DNA of 64,000 bases, taken from the NCBI GenBank assembly GCA_021234155.1, contig JAJEKV010000001.1, positions 19,544,558 to 19,608,557 on the forward strand. The letters run 5' to 3'. Below, in pieces: positions 45,101-58,330 of the stretch; the stretch's first letter is position 1, and each line of letters begins with the position of its first letter. Source of the DNA: Isoetes taiwanensis (taxonomy: Eukaryota > Streptophyta > Lycopodiopsida > Isoetales > Isoetaceae). The notes beneath the pieces were generated by a model, which was not told where the DNA came from, made no database searches, and was given only the letters and a program-made list of their open reading frames with translations. The position numbers were made by a program, and so were the translations under genes.

Positions 45101-48100
45101 TTACGCTAGTTGGTTAGACAATTGTATTATTCTTTGGAGATATAGCTAGCACCATCTCAGATCACCAACCACACTTCCTTGACACTAAAGATCTGAAAAT
45201 TGGCCCTAGGAGCAAGAACACTCCTTTCAAGTTTAACACCTCTCTGCTCCAAATGAAGTCTTTTTGTCAAGAGTTCACCTCTTTCTACCTCTCTCTGCCC
45301 AAGATTGGCCAACACCAATCCATGAAGTGCTTCAATGATAAAATGAAGAAAGTCAAAGACTGGGTGAAACAATGGGGAAAAGACCTTGCTCAGAAAAGGA
45401 AAGCTATAATGTCCAGCCTGTTGGAACAAATCAAGAATATTAGATCTGATCTTGAAGGCAATCCTAGGGATGACTCTCTTCATTTGAGAGAGGAACAATT
45501 AGAAATTCAGATCAAAGCTCTTGAAGAACACCAGGTTAAAGGGATGGCCCTTAGGAGTAAAATTAAGATGTACAATCAATTGGATCATGAGAGCTCTAAA
45601 ATGTTCTTTAGAATTGCTAGAAACAGGCTGGTTAATAACTCCATTACCCAGCTGGAATCTGAACAAGGTTCCACTCTTACAGATGAGAAGGAAATTGCCT
45701 CAGCCTTCCTTGATTTTTACACTAATCTTTTTAAAGACGAATTGATAGAAGACTGTAAAATCCAGGAAGTCTTTGATATCATTGGTCCTCCTAATGATAT
45801 GATGGATGATGATTGGACTGAAGTCCCTGAACTTCCTGAAATCTTTGAAACTCTTAAGAAAATGAAGCATGGAAAGAGTCCTGGTATAGATGGTTTTCAA
45901 CCTGAATTCTTTATGGAATTTTGGCCTATTATGAAGGAGGACATCATCCAATTTGTTCAGGGGGTTTGGAGAGCCAGCACTATTTATCCAACCTTCAATG
46001 TTGGAGTTATCTCCCTCATCCCTAAGACTGAATCCCCTTCTAAAACCAATGAATGGCGCCCCATCTCCTTGACTACAACTTTATACAAGCTTGTAGCTAA
46101 GATTATAGCTGGTAGAATTTTGGTTCACCTCCATGAAAAAGTGAATGCCTGTCAATCTGCATTTCTTCCAATGCCCAGATCTATTTTGGATAACTATATA
46201 GCTGCAAATGAGGCTCTGACTTTGGAATAGATTGACCAAACAAAAAGCGTATCCTCCTCAAAATTTGGACTTTAGAAGGGCCTATATTTGTATTTCTTGG
46301 AAATTCTTAGAAAGCCATGGTCCATATTGGCATTCATCACGCCCTCACTAAGCTCATTATGGGATTAAACCAAAAAGCCACTTCATGTGTTATTGTCAAT
46401 GGGACTCCTCTTGGTTTTTCCACATTCAAAGAGGGGTGAGACAAGGCTGCCCCCGGCTCCCTACCTCTTTATAATTCTTTGCTGAAATTCTTACTAAAAT
46501 GGTCCTCTCTTACCAAGATAAGGGTGTGCTCCATGGCCTTCAAATGCGATTCAATACTTGACTTTCCATTCTTCAATATCTTTGATGATACCTTTACCAT
46601 GCTCGAGCTGATAATGACAATATGAAGAATTTTATGGTTTTGCATCTCTAAATTTAGTCTTTGCCTCACGGGATCCACGAATTTTGCCAAATGTTCCATC
46701 CTAGGCGATGGCTCGTTATCCGGACCTTAATACACATGGCATCAAATTTGTTCCTAATGGCCAATACGACTCTTTTAGGCCTCCCCTTGCAGTTCACATG
46801 TCCCATAAGATTGCTTGGCGACCTCGATTAATAGGATCGGGGAAAAAGCTTATCCTCCTTAAAGGTTCTTTGTCTATCGGGGAGGATTTTGATTGCCAAC
46901 TCTGTCCTTGCTAGTAGCCATGTCTATTTCTCTTACGCTTTGATTTGCGACAAGGCTTCCTATAACAAAATTGAGCAATGTATTAAAAGTATATTTGGCA
47001 AGGTACACATCTTTACGCTTGGGATCGGTGACTCATAGTAAAAGTCGGGGGGTTTGGGATGTAAATCCTTATTTCTCGAGGCCCAAGTGCTTGGGGCAAA
47101 AAAATGTGTGGAAAGCCATCTACGGTTTCCAATCTCCTGCTATGGATTTTATTAGGTTACGGATTAATAAAAGTAAACCCTTAGGAAGTCCCTCCCTTAA
47201 GCACCAGCTCCCAGTTACGCTTTCTATGAGTTCAAATGTGCAGCTAATACTTCTCCTCTCCTTAGAAGTATCTTTAAAGCATGGGAGAAAGTGGCTGCTA
47301 ACTTTACTCATGACAAATTGTCCAATTCGGTGAGAGATACTTCCATATTGCGGTCTCTGTGATGGCCCCTCCCTCCTACTCTGCTATGGCTATCTGTCAC
47401 CCTACATGTTACAAAAATGGCACTCTGCTAATATTTTTGCATGTCAAAGACCTCATTGATGATGAGGAAAATTGGATTCCTTGGGAAATGATTAAGAAGA
47501 AAGTTGGAGGGGTGCTACTCACAGATCGATTTATAAGAAAGTGGTGCTCACCTACTCCCCTTTCTTAGGCAAAGATGGCAAGGGGAGAGTCACTCCCCCG
47601 AATTGGTTTTCAAGGTTAAAAGGAGCTACAAAGTATCTAAGATTTACCATGCATGCCTTCCCAGGAAAAGCGAGAAAGCATGCCTCTCTCGGGGCTTATC
47701 TTCCAAGAATTTCAAGAAAATTCTCGGTCTAGCTGGAAATCCTATGCTTGCCCTAAGATAAAAGTGTTCTCTTGGCTCATCACACGCAGTGCTATCACGA
47801 GTAACACTAACATGATCAAGAGAAACTTTAAGGCTGTCCATAGTGCCCTCTGCCCACTCTGTAACAATCATGATGAATGCATTGCTACACATTTTCACTT
47901 GCCAAAGGATCGAGGACTTTTGGAGATGGTTGACTTCGGTCGGGCCTGAAAATCCCCGATTTCGATTCCATAACCGGTATTTCTCAATTCTTTCAGCTCG
48001 AATTCCGGTGTCAATTATGCGGTCCTACAACTAGCCCTCTGGATTGTTTGGAAACATAGGAATAATGTGGCTCGGCAAGCGAGGAAGTGTGACCTTAATT

Positions 48101-48250
48101 GGATGAAGCTCAATTTCCAATTTGAACTTATTAGATGTGCTATGGCTCATAAAGCCCTTAAATTGGAGAAGTTTGATACGGATTGGTTGAATTGGGGCTC
48201 CTTCAAGTCTACTTTCTTTACTATTCATTTTGACTCTCGATTGACTTGAA
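45101..48250 (+). pseudogene. LINE ORF2, reverse transcriptase and C-terminal region
   Basis: An open block at 45253-46230 covers the start of the RT (KSPGIDGFQPEFF, VGVISLIPK, NEWRPISLTTTLYKLVAKII, QSAFLP). Broken pieces follow: RGVRQGCP at about 46433, a damaged catalytic FxDD reading IFDDT near 46580, and a zf-RVT-like module at 47730-47910 (PKIKVFSWLITR ... CPLCNNHDE). The last protein-like piece, with ALWIVWKHRNN, ends about 48240. Stops and frameshifts are frequent after 46230. Confidence 0.82.
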
Positions 48251-48930
48251 TGCCTTTGTGGATTGCGAGCCTTTTTGAGCGATTGTGGTTTCGGTATTGG
48301 GGGATCAATCCTCTGGGATGATGTTCCTACCCACCATTCGGGGGGCGCCTCGTCAAATTTTGTCGAGCTACGTTTGGCTTAAATTCTTCTTTGAAGGAAG
48401 CATACAATGCACACATTCTCCACAAGTTCATTGGAGCCAACAACCGGCTTCTTACTGAAAGGCAGTTCTCTTGCTTGCGGTCTATGTATTACTACCATAA
48501 AGGCAGATGTGAGGCTGCAGCTGGTGTGTTATTGGATATTATCCAGGTACCCATTGAAGAGTTACTGCTGCTGACCCCCCTCACGGGCTGAGATTAATTG
48601 GATGGCCCCCTTGCTTTTCAATGCCCCTTAATGCTACACACTCTTTCCCCGATCTTCCCACTATCCGGATTCTCTCTTGAACTTATCCCCTACCCCCAGT
48701 TCTGCTTTGCTCCCCTACCGGTTTCCCAAAACTCTGTCTCCCCATCCACGGCATATGGGCGTGAAGATGATCCTGTTTTGACAGACTTTTCTCGTTGCCA
48801 ATGGACAATTGGTTATTTTGTTTATATTTAATTTTCTCTGATATGGGCTTTGAGCCTTATTTTGTATGTACTTAAGTTATGATTAATATAATCCTTCCTT
48901 TCCCTCAAAAAAAAAAAAAAAAAAAAAAAA
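48251..48930 (+). other. LINE 3' region and poly(A) tail
   Basis: Mostly untranslated; ends ATTAATATAATCCTTCC then 24 A residues (48907-48930), the hallmark of target-primed reverse transcription. Confidence 0.85.
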
Positions 48931-51660
48931 GAGCTCATGCATACAGTATCCGATTTCATGCATTTTGTTTTGCCCTCTGATCCTACTGCCTGTAATTTTT
49001 ATTGCATTGATTGTTGGGTTCGCATCATCAATCACTATTTTTCTTCAGGGTCTAGAAATAATGCCAGGCACAACGTTGCATACGAAGAAGACGATCGAGA
49101 TTTTATTTCTCTGAAAAACAGAGCTAGCTCACATTGGGGATGATGAAAAGCATGGCCTCAATCTGACAAAAAACAGAGCATAATTCAAAAAACAAAGGCA
49201 ATGCCTTGAATACAGAGCTTCCTGGAATGAGGGTTATGACCAAATTAATCCTGGATATAATGTGGAGAGAACTTACCAGAAATCCAAATACTTATTCCAG
49301 CCTTTAGGCTCTAAGAAAGACTTAGGCTCTAATTTCTTACAGGTAAATCTCATATAGAACAGTCATAACTTGAAGATTAGAATGCATGTTTTATGAACTG
49401 ATATGCATTTTTTTGAAATGCAGAAAGTGCTCTGTCTTTTTTGTAGGCAATAAGGATGAAGGTTGCGCTCTATGGTGCAGAAGGTCTTGCCTTTTTGCAT
49501 GAGCAAACACTATTTATTGGTATTTTAAAACGTCCAATATTTTTTTGAATCATGTTAGTAGTTCTTCCTTTTTTCAGTTTTAAGAACTAGAAGCAAATAA
49601 GTTTTTGTTTGCAAGGTTATACTGCAAAACATTCTGACTTTGGCCACGCCAAGGATAGGGATGACATCATTTTTCAACATGGATTATGGGAACACATTTA
49701 TATGCAGCCCTTGAATGTGTAGTAGCCAGTATTACTTCTTTCCACGTTATGTAGAGTATATAACCTACTGCCTTTTTCTCCTGTCCTATTTTCTTTTATT
49801 TACATCAAAGATTGAACTAAAATTGGGTGCAATTTCCCAGAGCATTTAACTGCAAAAAGTGACGTTTTGGCATTGTGTTGCAGGGAACAGTCCATGGATA
49901 ATAGCCGATGCCATGGAGAACAAAATTGGGTAGAATGGAAAAAGCACGATTGGAATGGAAAGCGAAGGGTGCCATGCCTTTTAGATCCAAAACTTGAAGG
50001 GCATTTCAAAACGTTGCCTCATTAGCCAGAAACTGCTTGGTAACGAAATTTGGTAGAATTTGCAAAGCACCATCTATTTGACAAGCGAAAGGGTTTTATG
50101 CCTTTTAGATACAACTAGGCCTCTAATGCCTGATGTGCTTCGCACTTTGTAATTTCTTCAAGTGACAAGTGACATAATTGGTTCAACATCAATCATTAGT
50201 AAGTGGAATTCAGTCTCTACCTACAAGGTTTGATTCCATTCAAGGCTGCATAGAAGCTATAATTTATCTCATTCAGTCTCTACCGACAAGGTTTGATTCC
50301 ATTCAAGGCTGTGTGGAAGCTATAATTTATCTCATTGCTGGTAACCTTAATGCCAGTAGTTTCTATGTTTTCAGCAAAATAAATAAGTGCAGTATTATGC
50401 TTTAAGTCTAGGATAGATGTTCAGTACCCATTGCAGAACTTATTAAACATCAGCAAAATAAATAAGTGTAGTATTATGCTTTAGTCTAGGATAGATGTTC
50501 AGTACCCATTGCAGAACTTATCAAGCATTCAACAGTTGTTGGCATATAAAGGCTTCTTTAAGAAGAATATTTTGGCCCCATTGCAGAACTTATCAAGCAT
50601 AAGGCTTCATTAAGAAAACTACTTTGGCCCACATGCCATATTTGCATTTTGATTCGTAAAGGTGATGTTGTAGTGTGATGCAATATATAGTAAGGAGGAA
50701 AAAACGTCGTATAAATAGCTCTATAACAGCTCATCTTCCCCATCCCCCCTCTTTTCCTTCCTTTTCTATTTTGATAATCTAGAAAAGTACTTCATATTGG
50801 GCATCAATCAAGCTCCACAATATGCGTTTGCTTTAATTTATGCCATATTGGAATCATAAAAGATAGCTTTTGTTGTTGTTGTTGTAGGGTTTTGTTCTAT
50901 TTGTTCACTTTCTCATGTCATCATGTTTAGGATTTTGTAGTCGTTCCTCATAGAAATGTGGGAATGTTTATTTGAATTTCTGTAGCAAGAATAACAAGCT
51001 GTACTAAAAGTTCTTATGGAGCAAGTATTAAAAGATATGTAGGATGTTAGGGCATTATAGGTCTTGATCATGATACCATTTTCATACTTTCATGGAACAG
51101 AGGTTGGATTAAGTGGTTTCCTATATAGAATATTCTAAAACCCTAATAAAAATATTTGGGCTTTTGGGAAACTCCAAGTATATCCTCTCACCCCAACACC
51201 ATCTACACACATTGGCTCCAAGCCAATGCTAATGCTACACGCATTCTACAATATTTAGCCAATTAACCACCTTATTGCAGGCAATTTTTCTATATTCACA
51301 TATTATATTTCGACATTAATGTTTCACCACAACATTTTGAGCATATAGCTATGATCTTTATGAGGATGATGAATCGAGTTCATAATTTATGATGTTCCAC
51401 CTTATGCCTAGCCTCACAAAGACTTATAGACTTTGACTATAGCCTCACCTCAAAACTTGCTCAGATTAACACTTTACTCCCACTTAAGTTTCCTAGAAAC
51501 AAGCACTCACTGTTCTATTCAAAGGTCTTGGAGATACCGACGCAACAGTATCTACCATGAAAGAGCTAAGTTCCTTTTAAACATTGTTAAATATTTGGAC
51601 ATTTTTGTTATAATAAAAGGTTACTGCCCACTTTTCTCATTGTGATCAAAGCATTTACAG
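48931..51660. other. Intergenic DNA with two tandem duplications
   Basis: No gene is supported. A 63-bp unit (CAGTCTCTACC... CAAGGTTTGATTCCATTCAA) is repeated at 50208-50336. A 79-bp unit beginning CAGCAAAATAAATAAGTG is repeated at 50372-50528, followed by a third partial copy of its end (CCATTGCAGAACTTATCAAGC) at 50578-50600. Confidence 0.7.
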
Positions 51661-51667
51661 ACTTCCA

Positions 51668-51686
51668 TGCTGGGCACCATTACTAG
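51668..51686 (+). repeat. Second Helitron-like 3' terminus
   Basis: GCTGGGCACCATTACTAG followed by T is identical to the terminus at 60679-60697, including the CTAG|T end, but the hairpin half to its left is degraded. It marks the 3' end of a related element lying to the left, whose 5' end I could not find. Confidence 0.5.
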
Positions 51687-51775
51687 TAATACCAATAATG
51701 CTGATGTATAATACCAATATTGCTGACGTATAATACCAATAATGCTGAAGTATTATACCAATAATTCTACAACGA
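51687..51775. repeat. Short tandem repeat AATACCAATA(A/T)TGCTGA(A/C/T)GTAT
   Basis: About four imperfect copies of a 24-26-bp unit, beginning exactly at the presumed Helitron-like terminus. Confidence 0.85.
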
Positions 51776-52599
51776 CTATAAAAGCAGCTTCATTCGGTGG
51801 TAGAAGTCATTCATCTCCCATGGCTTATAATATTTATGAAGATCGGTTTGAGACCATTATTTGCTCCATGAGCTACAATGATATTGTTCGGTGCATACAT
51901 AAAGGTGTTAAGCTGGATCCTTACTTAGAATCCAAAGCTAGTGGTCGTGAGTGTCATTGCCCCGGCCTTACTCGTGTTGTGATGAGCGCCATGCTTACGA
52001 GCTGAATGGGATCACGTTAGCAGGGATTGAAGATGAGTGAATCATCGACTCTATAATGCCACCAATAATATGTGCATCTAAATTATATGTATGCCATCAA
52101 TAATGCATGCATCAGATGTAATGTGTATTGAACACCTATTATAAAAGATGTAAGGATGTAGTATAAGCATAATGAAAGCTAATTGATGTATCGACTGGGT
52201 ATTAATTGTCCAAAATGCTTAAGTATTATAGCAAAAGAGATTACATACATGATTATCGAGAACATGACTGAGATTGAGAGCTTTTAGCTAATGCTATATC
52301 CCCCCACATGTCAACAATGTATTTTGGAATCTGAACAGTCTTTGGTCTTTTGCCATTTGCATCCCATGCATAATGTATGTCATCTAACTTCTCATACCTT
52401 GATGGATCTGATGGATTGGGTCGCCAACATTTAGTTAAGCAACCTGTATAGTCACGACCAACAGGCATCCACCATGATACATAAATGTGACCATAATTGG
52501 TAGACTCTGGATCTAGGATGGCATCTTCTTCTGTAAAGCCCAACCATGTTGGAGTTTCATCGTCTCCAGGTCGCTAAAACGAACACTATAACCCCAAAA

Positions 52600-53010
52600 T
52601 CTACTCTATACGTAGTTTTTTGCTATTGTTTTTGCAATAAAACAACACTCAAAGACTACCCATATTATTGTTCCGAAAATGCTAGAAACAACGGTAGTTT
52701 TTTAATGTAGTTTTTTTCACACAAAAAACGCATAGTTTTCATGTGTGGTTTTTTAGACAAAAACAACGCGTGCTTTTCTGTGTGGTTTTTACCCGTGGTT
52801 TTTAGAGAAAACAACATGTAAATTTATGCATGGTTTTCCCCCAAATAAAAAACAATATATAGTTTTTAAATGTGGTCTTCACCTAAAAACAATGTATATG
52901 TAAAAAATTTAGCATAGTTTTCCTTCAAGTGTCCATGTGTTGTTTTCATTGTTTCTAGTGAAACCACGTGTTGTTTTCATACTAATACACATGTTTTTTT
53001 TTCTATTGTA
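52600..53010. repeat. GTGGTTTTTT-type repeat, left side of intron
   Basis: Irregular copies of TGTGGTTTTT / AAAACAACRYGT across 400 bp. Related sequence in opposite orientation is at 58030-58330, so the two could be inverted ends of one insertion. Confidence 0.6.
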
Positions 53011-55924
53011 GAAACATCAAAACTTAAGAATTGCAGTTTTTCTGTTGTCACGAGCAAAAAAATTGCATAATTGCAATAGTAAGAAAATGAATTTTGGCAT
53101 TATCTAATGAGCATGAATTTAAGTGCTTTCTTATATATAAGTGCTTGTTTCTAAGTTCTATTTAAATACTGAACCATTGGATACCAATAAAATACATGCC
53201 CATAAAACCATTAACACGAATAGGTATTTTCAGCGTTATCTGAAATTACAATGCATGCTGTCACATGTCAAGAACAGCCCAACAACATCTGTACACACAA
53301 GAGTATCAGAGCGCAGTTGAGTTTAAACATATCAAGCTTGAGATGATACAAGTGATATCCAAGGCAATACATTTAAACCATCACATCCTCGTAGTTCTAG
53401 AAAGCTTCCTTTCAAAACGGCTAGCCATACATCAGGATAAGACATTGAAGGCAGGAATAATCGAATGATCCACCCGTATGTCTTGAAGCATGCTACTAAA
53501 ACATCGATACAACAAAACTCTTATTTGCTGCCATCTCAGCCAGATAGATGCAGCCAAGAGTCACTGCGTTTGTGTGTCTGCATTATGGAGTAATGCCTTT
53601 TGCTCGCCGTACTTCCCTCTGGTTTCTACCTCTCTGATTCATATGCAAGCTTCTCCTGCAAAAAAAATTCTTCAAGATCAAAGAAGCAGAAGCAAATAAT
53701 CCAAGAAAAAAAAGCAAATAACCCAAGAAAAAAAGGGTTTGGATCCTAATACAAGAAGGATTTGGATTATTCAAGATGAGAAAGAGAAGAACCAAAATAA
53801 GTTTCTTGTGCATTTTTTGTGGCAAAAAAAGCAGACATTTAGCCTAACTCTGTTTCCTTCATATACCCATAAAAGCTAATTCTGGCACCATTCTACTGCT
53901 TTACTTTGCAAGTTCAAGGGCAGGGGAAAACAGAAATCCATGCAGCTAAGGGATAATCGCATGGTAGCACATCAAACTTAGGCATTAATCGGGGTAACTA
54001 GATTCAGATCCAACAGCAGAATGAAGAGATTGGAGTGGATAATACCTGAGTATGGGCCATGCAGCTCAGACGATGCAGCAAGATGGCAAAATTCTAATCG
54101 CCTCCTCCCTTCTGCAACAGGACCTGCCAATTTACTAGCATGGGATCTGTCGCTTGTTGGAAGACCTATTCTAATAAAAACCGTGGCAAAGAGCTTCTGC
54201 AATGCATGCATCATTATCCGAAAAAAATCTGAGGCACCGTAAGTTTTTTACCTCAAAAGTCGACCAATCCCATCGCCGGAGAGCTGGAATGAAGAAGATC
54301 AGAGCAAACCGGATGCCATCTTATTTCTAAGTAAGAGTTTATGCAGATTCAGGAAAAAAGGGGGACAGAAAAGAAAAGCTTCGGCCCTTTGGTTGCCGGA
54401 TTTGTCCAACGAAGATCTGGCCGCCATAGATGAAGCAGTAGATGGCATCTGATCTGGCTTACTTCCATAGATGAAGAAACAAAGGTATCGCCATATCTGG
54501 ACTGGAGCAGAGCAAAGCGGTCGAGACTTGAGACAGGCAAATGAACCAAGGCGGGAATAGGCCCGTTAATTCGATCCACCAATAGAATGAGAGGACCTGG
54601 ATCACAATCCAGGCCGTCCATTTTGGCCTAATCTCGGCCGTCAATACATGGGTTTTTATATTTGTTAGTATTGTAGCTCCCACACAATCACCAAATTGGC
54701 TTAACTTCAATCTTGATATTTCTAGTCTTACTATGATCCCAACAATGACTATCAATTCTAGTTAACCATTGACATATTAACTAGAATGTTACTGTAGCAT
54801 CGAGTTTTGACCAAATTACTATATAACCATTGACCACATATTAGATGCAACAAATTTGACTCTTAACACTTCTTTAGGCGATCATTCCTCCTTTATTGAA
54901 TTGATCCGAAATATATACATTATGTGAATTCTATGTACATTTATACAGGTGATTCCTCGGCGATTTTGCTGTCGGTTTTGGTTGTTATACAGATGGAGCC
55001 ATTCAAATGGTGTTGCCTCCATGTTTTGCGCCTTAACCGACTCGTTTAGAATAGCAACTATATCCCACACTCGCATCGGGACAAACTGGACCATTAAACC
55101 GTTAACCCTTAATTTAATGGTTAAGATATCTTCAACTCTTAAGTTTGAACAACCTAGGACTATTAGGTCATTCGTCTTTGCATAAGCACTAAGGCTTAAT
55201 ACTTTGTCAAGGTAACCTCACTGAGCTTGAATTTCCCTTAGACACTCAACTGTAACCTCATGGATTAAATTTGCTTGTGCACTTGGGATATCTTGTAGCA
55301 ATATCTTTAACTCAGATAATATGTGATGAACCTATGATTCTAACAATATTACACCTTCAGACAATATTGGAAATTTAAAATGTCCAATAAACATTGTGAA
55401 AGTATTTGTCGTCAATGACATCAACTATGGCCTAGCTTCCACTACGCCATCAGTTGCTACAGGTACAAATCAGGGAGCCACAAGTAACTAACTAACACCA
55501 TTATTGGTATTCCATTGCAGTCTGAAGCATGGGTGGAAGTCTCCGACATGACGTGAGATATCACAATAATTACAGCCGAGGGATCTTGTCCGGGAGTTTC
55601 ACAGAAATTTGCCAGCTTGAATAAACAAAGCCTAGATTTACAAACTACCGGAGGTGCAATGGAATGTAGACTACGGTAGAGAAGCCCTAATTTATTGCCA
55701 ACACCTGCTAGTTCTTCCCAACAGATCTAGAAATGGATTTGAGCCTAACTCTAATCAATTTGGATTGTATATTTACCCTATGATGTGTCATTAACCATGA
55801 CCAATACCGTAGAAGGTTCTTTATGACACAACCATGACCAACATCTTTAAAGTTTTTATAAACTTATCTGGCAATTATAGGCACCCATTGATTTTAGTAA
55901 CATTTACCCCAGCTTACCTGGTTC
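53011..55924. other. Intron interior without supported gene
   Basis: AT-rich DNA with A-runs near 53660-53830. Short open frames show no recognisable domain. 54480-54700 contains GATCCAGGCCGTCCATTTTGG-type sequence resembling plant promoter boundaries of other elements, but I cannot classify it. Confidence 0.4.
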
Positions 55925-57790
55925 TCAAGGCGGCTCAAACATGCAATCTAGGCTCCAACATGCAAAGGTGGCTCAAACATGCTACCTAGGCTTTAACATG
56001 CCAAGGTGGCTTAAACATGCCGCATAGGGTCCAACATACCAAGGTGGCTCAACAATGCCACATGGGCTCCAACATGCCACCTTGGTGCCTATGTGGCAGG
56101 TTTGAGCCACCTTGGCATGTTGGAGCCTAGGTGGCATGTTGGAGCACACATGGCATGTTTGAGCCACCTTGGCATGTTTGAGCCTAGGTGTCATGTTGGA
56201 GCCGAGGTGGCATGTTTGAGCCACCTTGGCATACTGGAGCCTAGGTGGCATGTTTGAGCCCAGGTGCCATGTTTGAGCCACCTTGGCATGTTGAAGACTA
56301 GGTGGCCTTGGAGCCGCATAGCATGTTTGAGCCACCTTGGCATGTTTGAACCACCTTGGCATGTTTAAGCCTAGGTGGCATGTTGGAGCCTAGGTGGCAT
56401 GTTTGAGCCTAGGTGGCATGTTTGAGCCTAAGTGGCATGTTGGAGCCTAGACAGCATGTTTGAGCACCTTGGCATATTTGAGCCACCTTGGCATGTTTGA
56501 GCCACCTTGGCATGTTGGAGCACACATGGCATGTTTGAGCCACCTTGGCATGTTTGAGCCTAGGTGGCATGTTGGAGCCTAAGTGGCATGATTGAGCCTA
56601 GGTGGCATGTTGCAGCCGCATGGCATGTTTGAGCCACCTTGGCATGTTTGAGTCTAGGTGGCATGTTTGAGCCACCTTGGCATACTGGAGTCTAGGTGGC
56701 ATATTGGAGCCCATGGTGCCATGTTTGGGCCACCTTGGCATGTTTGAGCCACCCTGGCATGTTGAAGCCTAGGTGGCCTTGGAGCCGCATGGCATGTTTG
56801 AGGCACCTTGGCATGTTTGAACCATCTCGGCATGTCTAAGCCTAGGTGGCATGTTTGAGCCACCTTGGCATGTTTAAGCCTAGGTAGCCTAGGTGGCATG
56901 TTTGAGTGACCTTGGCATGTTTGAGCCACCTTGTCATGTTTGAGCCTAGGTGGCCTATGTGGCATGTTTGAGTGACCTTGGCATGTTTGAGCCACCTTGG
57001 CATGTCTGAGCACCTTGACATGTTTGAGCCACCTTGGCATGTTGGAGCCTAGGTGGCATGTTGGAGCACACGTGGCATGTCCGAGCCATCTTGGCATGTT
57101 TGAGACTAGGTCGCATGTTGGAGCCTAAATGGCATGTTTGAGCCTAGGTGGCACGTTGCAGCCCGCATGGCATGTTTGAGCCACCTTGGCATGTTTGAAT
57201 CTAGATGGCATGTTGGAGCCTAGGTGGCATGTTGGAGCCTTCGTGGCATGTTTGGGCTACCTTGGCATGTTTCAACCACCTTGGCATGTTGGAGTCCTCA
57301 TGGCATGTTTGAGCCACCTTGGCATGTTTGAGTCTATGTGGCATGTTGGAGCCAGCGTGGCATGTTTGAGCCACCTTGGCATGTTTGAACCACCTTGTCA
57401 TGTTTGAGCCTAGGTGGCATGTTGGAGCCTATGTGGCACATTTGAGCCACCTTTGCATGTTGGAACCTAGGTGGCATATGTTGTGAGCCACCTTGGCTTG
57501 TTGGAGCCTAGGTGGCATGTTGGAGCCCGCATGGCATGTTTGAGCTACCTTGGCATGTTTGAGCCTAGGTGGCATGTTGGAGCCCAGGTGGCATGTTTGA
57601 GCCCACGTGGCATGTTTGAGCCACCTTGGTATGTTGGAGTTTAGGTGGCATGTTGGAGCTCGTGGCATGTTTGAGCCACCTTGGCATGTTTGAGTCACCT
57701 TGGCATGTTGGAGCCTAGGTGGCATATTGAAGCCCACGTGACATGTTTGAGCCACCTTGGCATGTTGGAGCCCACGTGGCATTTACAGTG
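55925..57790. repeat. Minisatellite of 18-20-bp units, about 1.87 kb
   Basis: Units alternate between TTGAGCCACCTTGGCATG and TTGGAGCCTAGGTGGCATG, with roughly 90-100 units in total. The first 150 bp (55925-56080) are in the opposite orientation (GGCTCAAACATGCC...), with the switch near 56075-56095. Long open frames here are periodicity artefacts. Confidence 0.95.
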
Positions 57791-58029
57791 GGTGTGGCAT
57801 GTTTTAGTCCTTCAAGAAATGCCTATATGATGTCAAACCAGTGTCCACCTTTGCTTCTTCGCATCAATATCTTCTACAAATTGTCAAGTGATGGCTATCT
57901 TCAAGTTCACGCTCTATAAGCTCACACACAGACATGTATGAAGTCAAATGCTAATAAGTCTGTCAAGCATGTACACAGCTCTTTTATGCCGTAATTTTGT
58001 GGCAGTAATGGCATGTGGACAACTTGGTC

Positions 58030-58330
58030 ATACATGGATTCTTACAAAACCATAAAAAACCACACCTAAAAAAAAATACTCCTTAAAAAACACCACCTTA
58101 AAAAAAAAGACATCCTTCAAAAAACCATACTGCCTGAGAAAACAACACATCCTTAAAAAAAAACCTACACCTCCTAAAGAAACCACATGTTCTTAAAAAA
58201 ACAAACTACGGCTCCCTAAGAAAAACTACAGTATATCCTTGAAAAACCACACCTCCATATAACTACGTGTAAGTTTTTTTCAAATCTTCAAAAAAACAAT
58301 CCGTATTTTGTTTTTACTGTTGTTTTCAGC
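58030..58330. repeat. AAAAACCACACCT-type repeat, right side of intron
   Basis: About ten irregular units of (C)TTAAAAAAAACCACACCTCC. The reverse complement resembles the GTGGTTTTTT region at 52600-53010. Confidence 0.65.

Larger units (their letters stand above)
41403..48930 (+). mobile_element. L1-type LINE retrotransposon, degenerate
   Basis: Plus-strand order ORF1, endonuclease, reverse transcriptase, zinc-knuckle C-terminus, and a 24-A tail at 48907-48930. GAGCTCATGCATA after the tail nearly matches GAGCTCACGCATA at 41390-41402 (12 of 13), a possible target duplication that would place the 5' end at 41403; this end is tentative. ORF1 is intact, while ORF2 has several frameshifts and stops. 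Confidence 0.82.

Noticed and set aside
54021-54242. 73-codon plus-strand frame (MKRLEWIIPEYGPC...)
   Set aside because: Short, no homology recognised, surrounded by AT-rich intronic sequence; insufficient support.
55982-57782. Several 117-147-codon frames repeating HAKVAQTCH-like words
   Set aside because: Products of the 18-20-bp minisatellite; no start, domain or codon bias supports translation.
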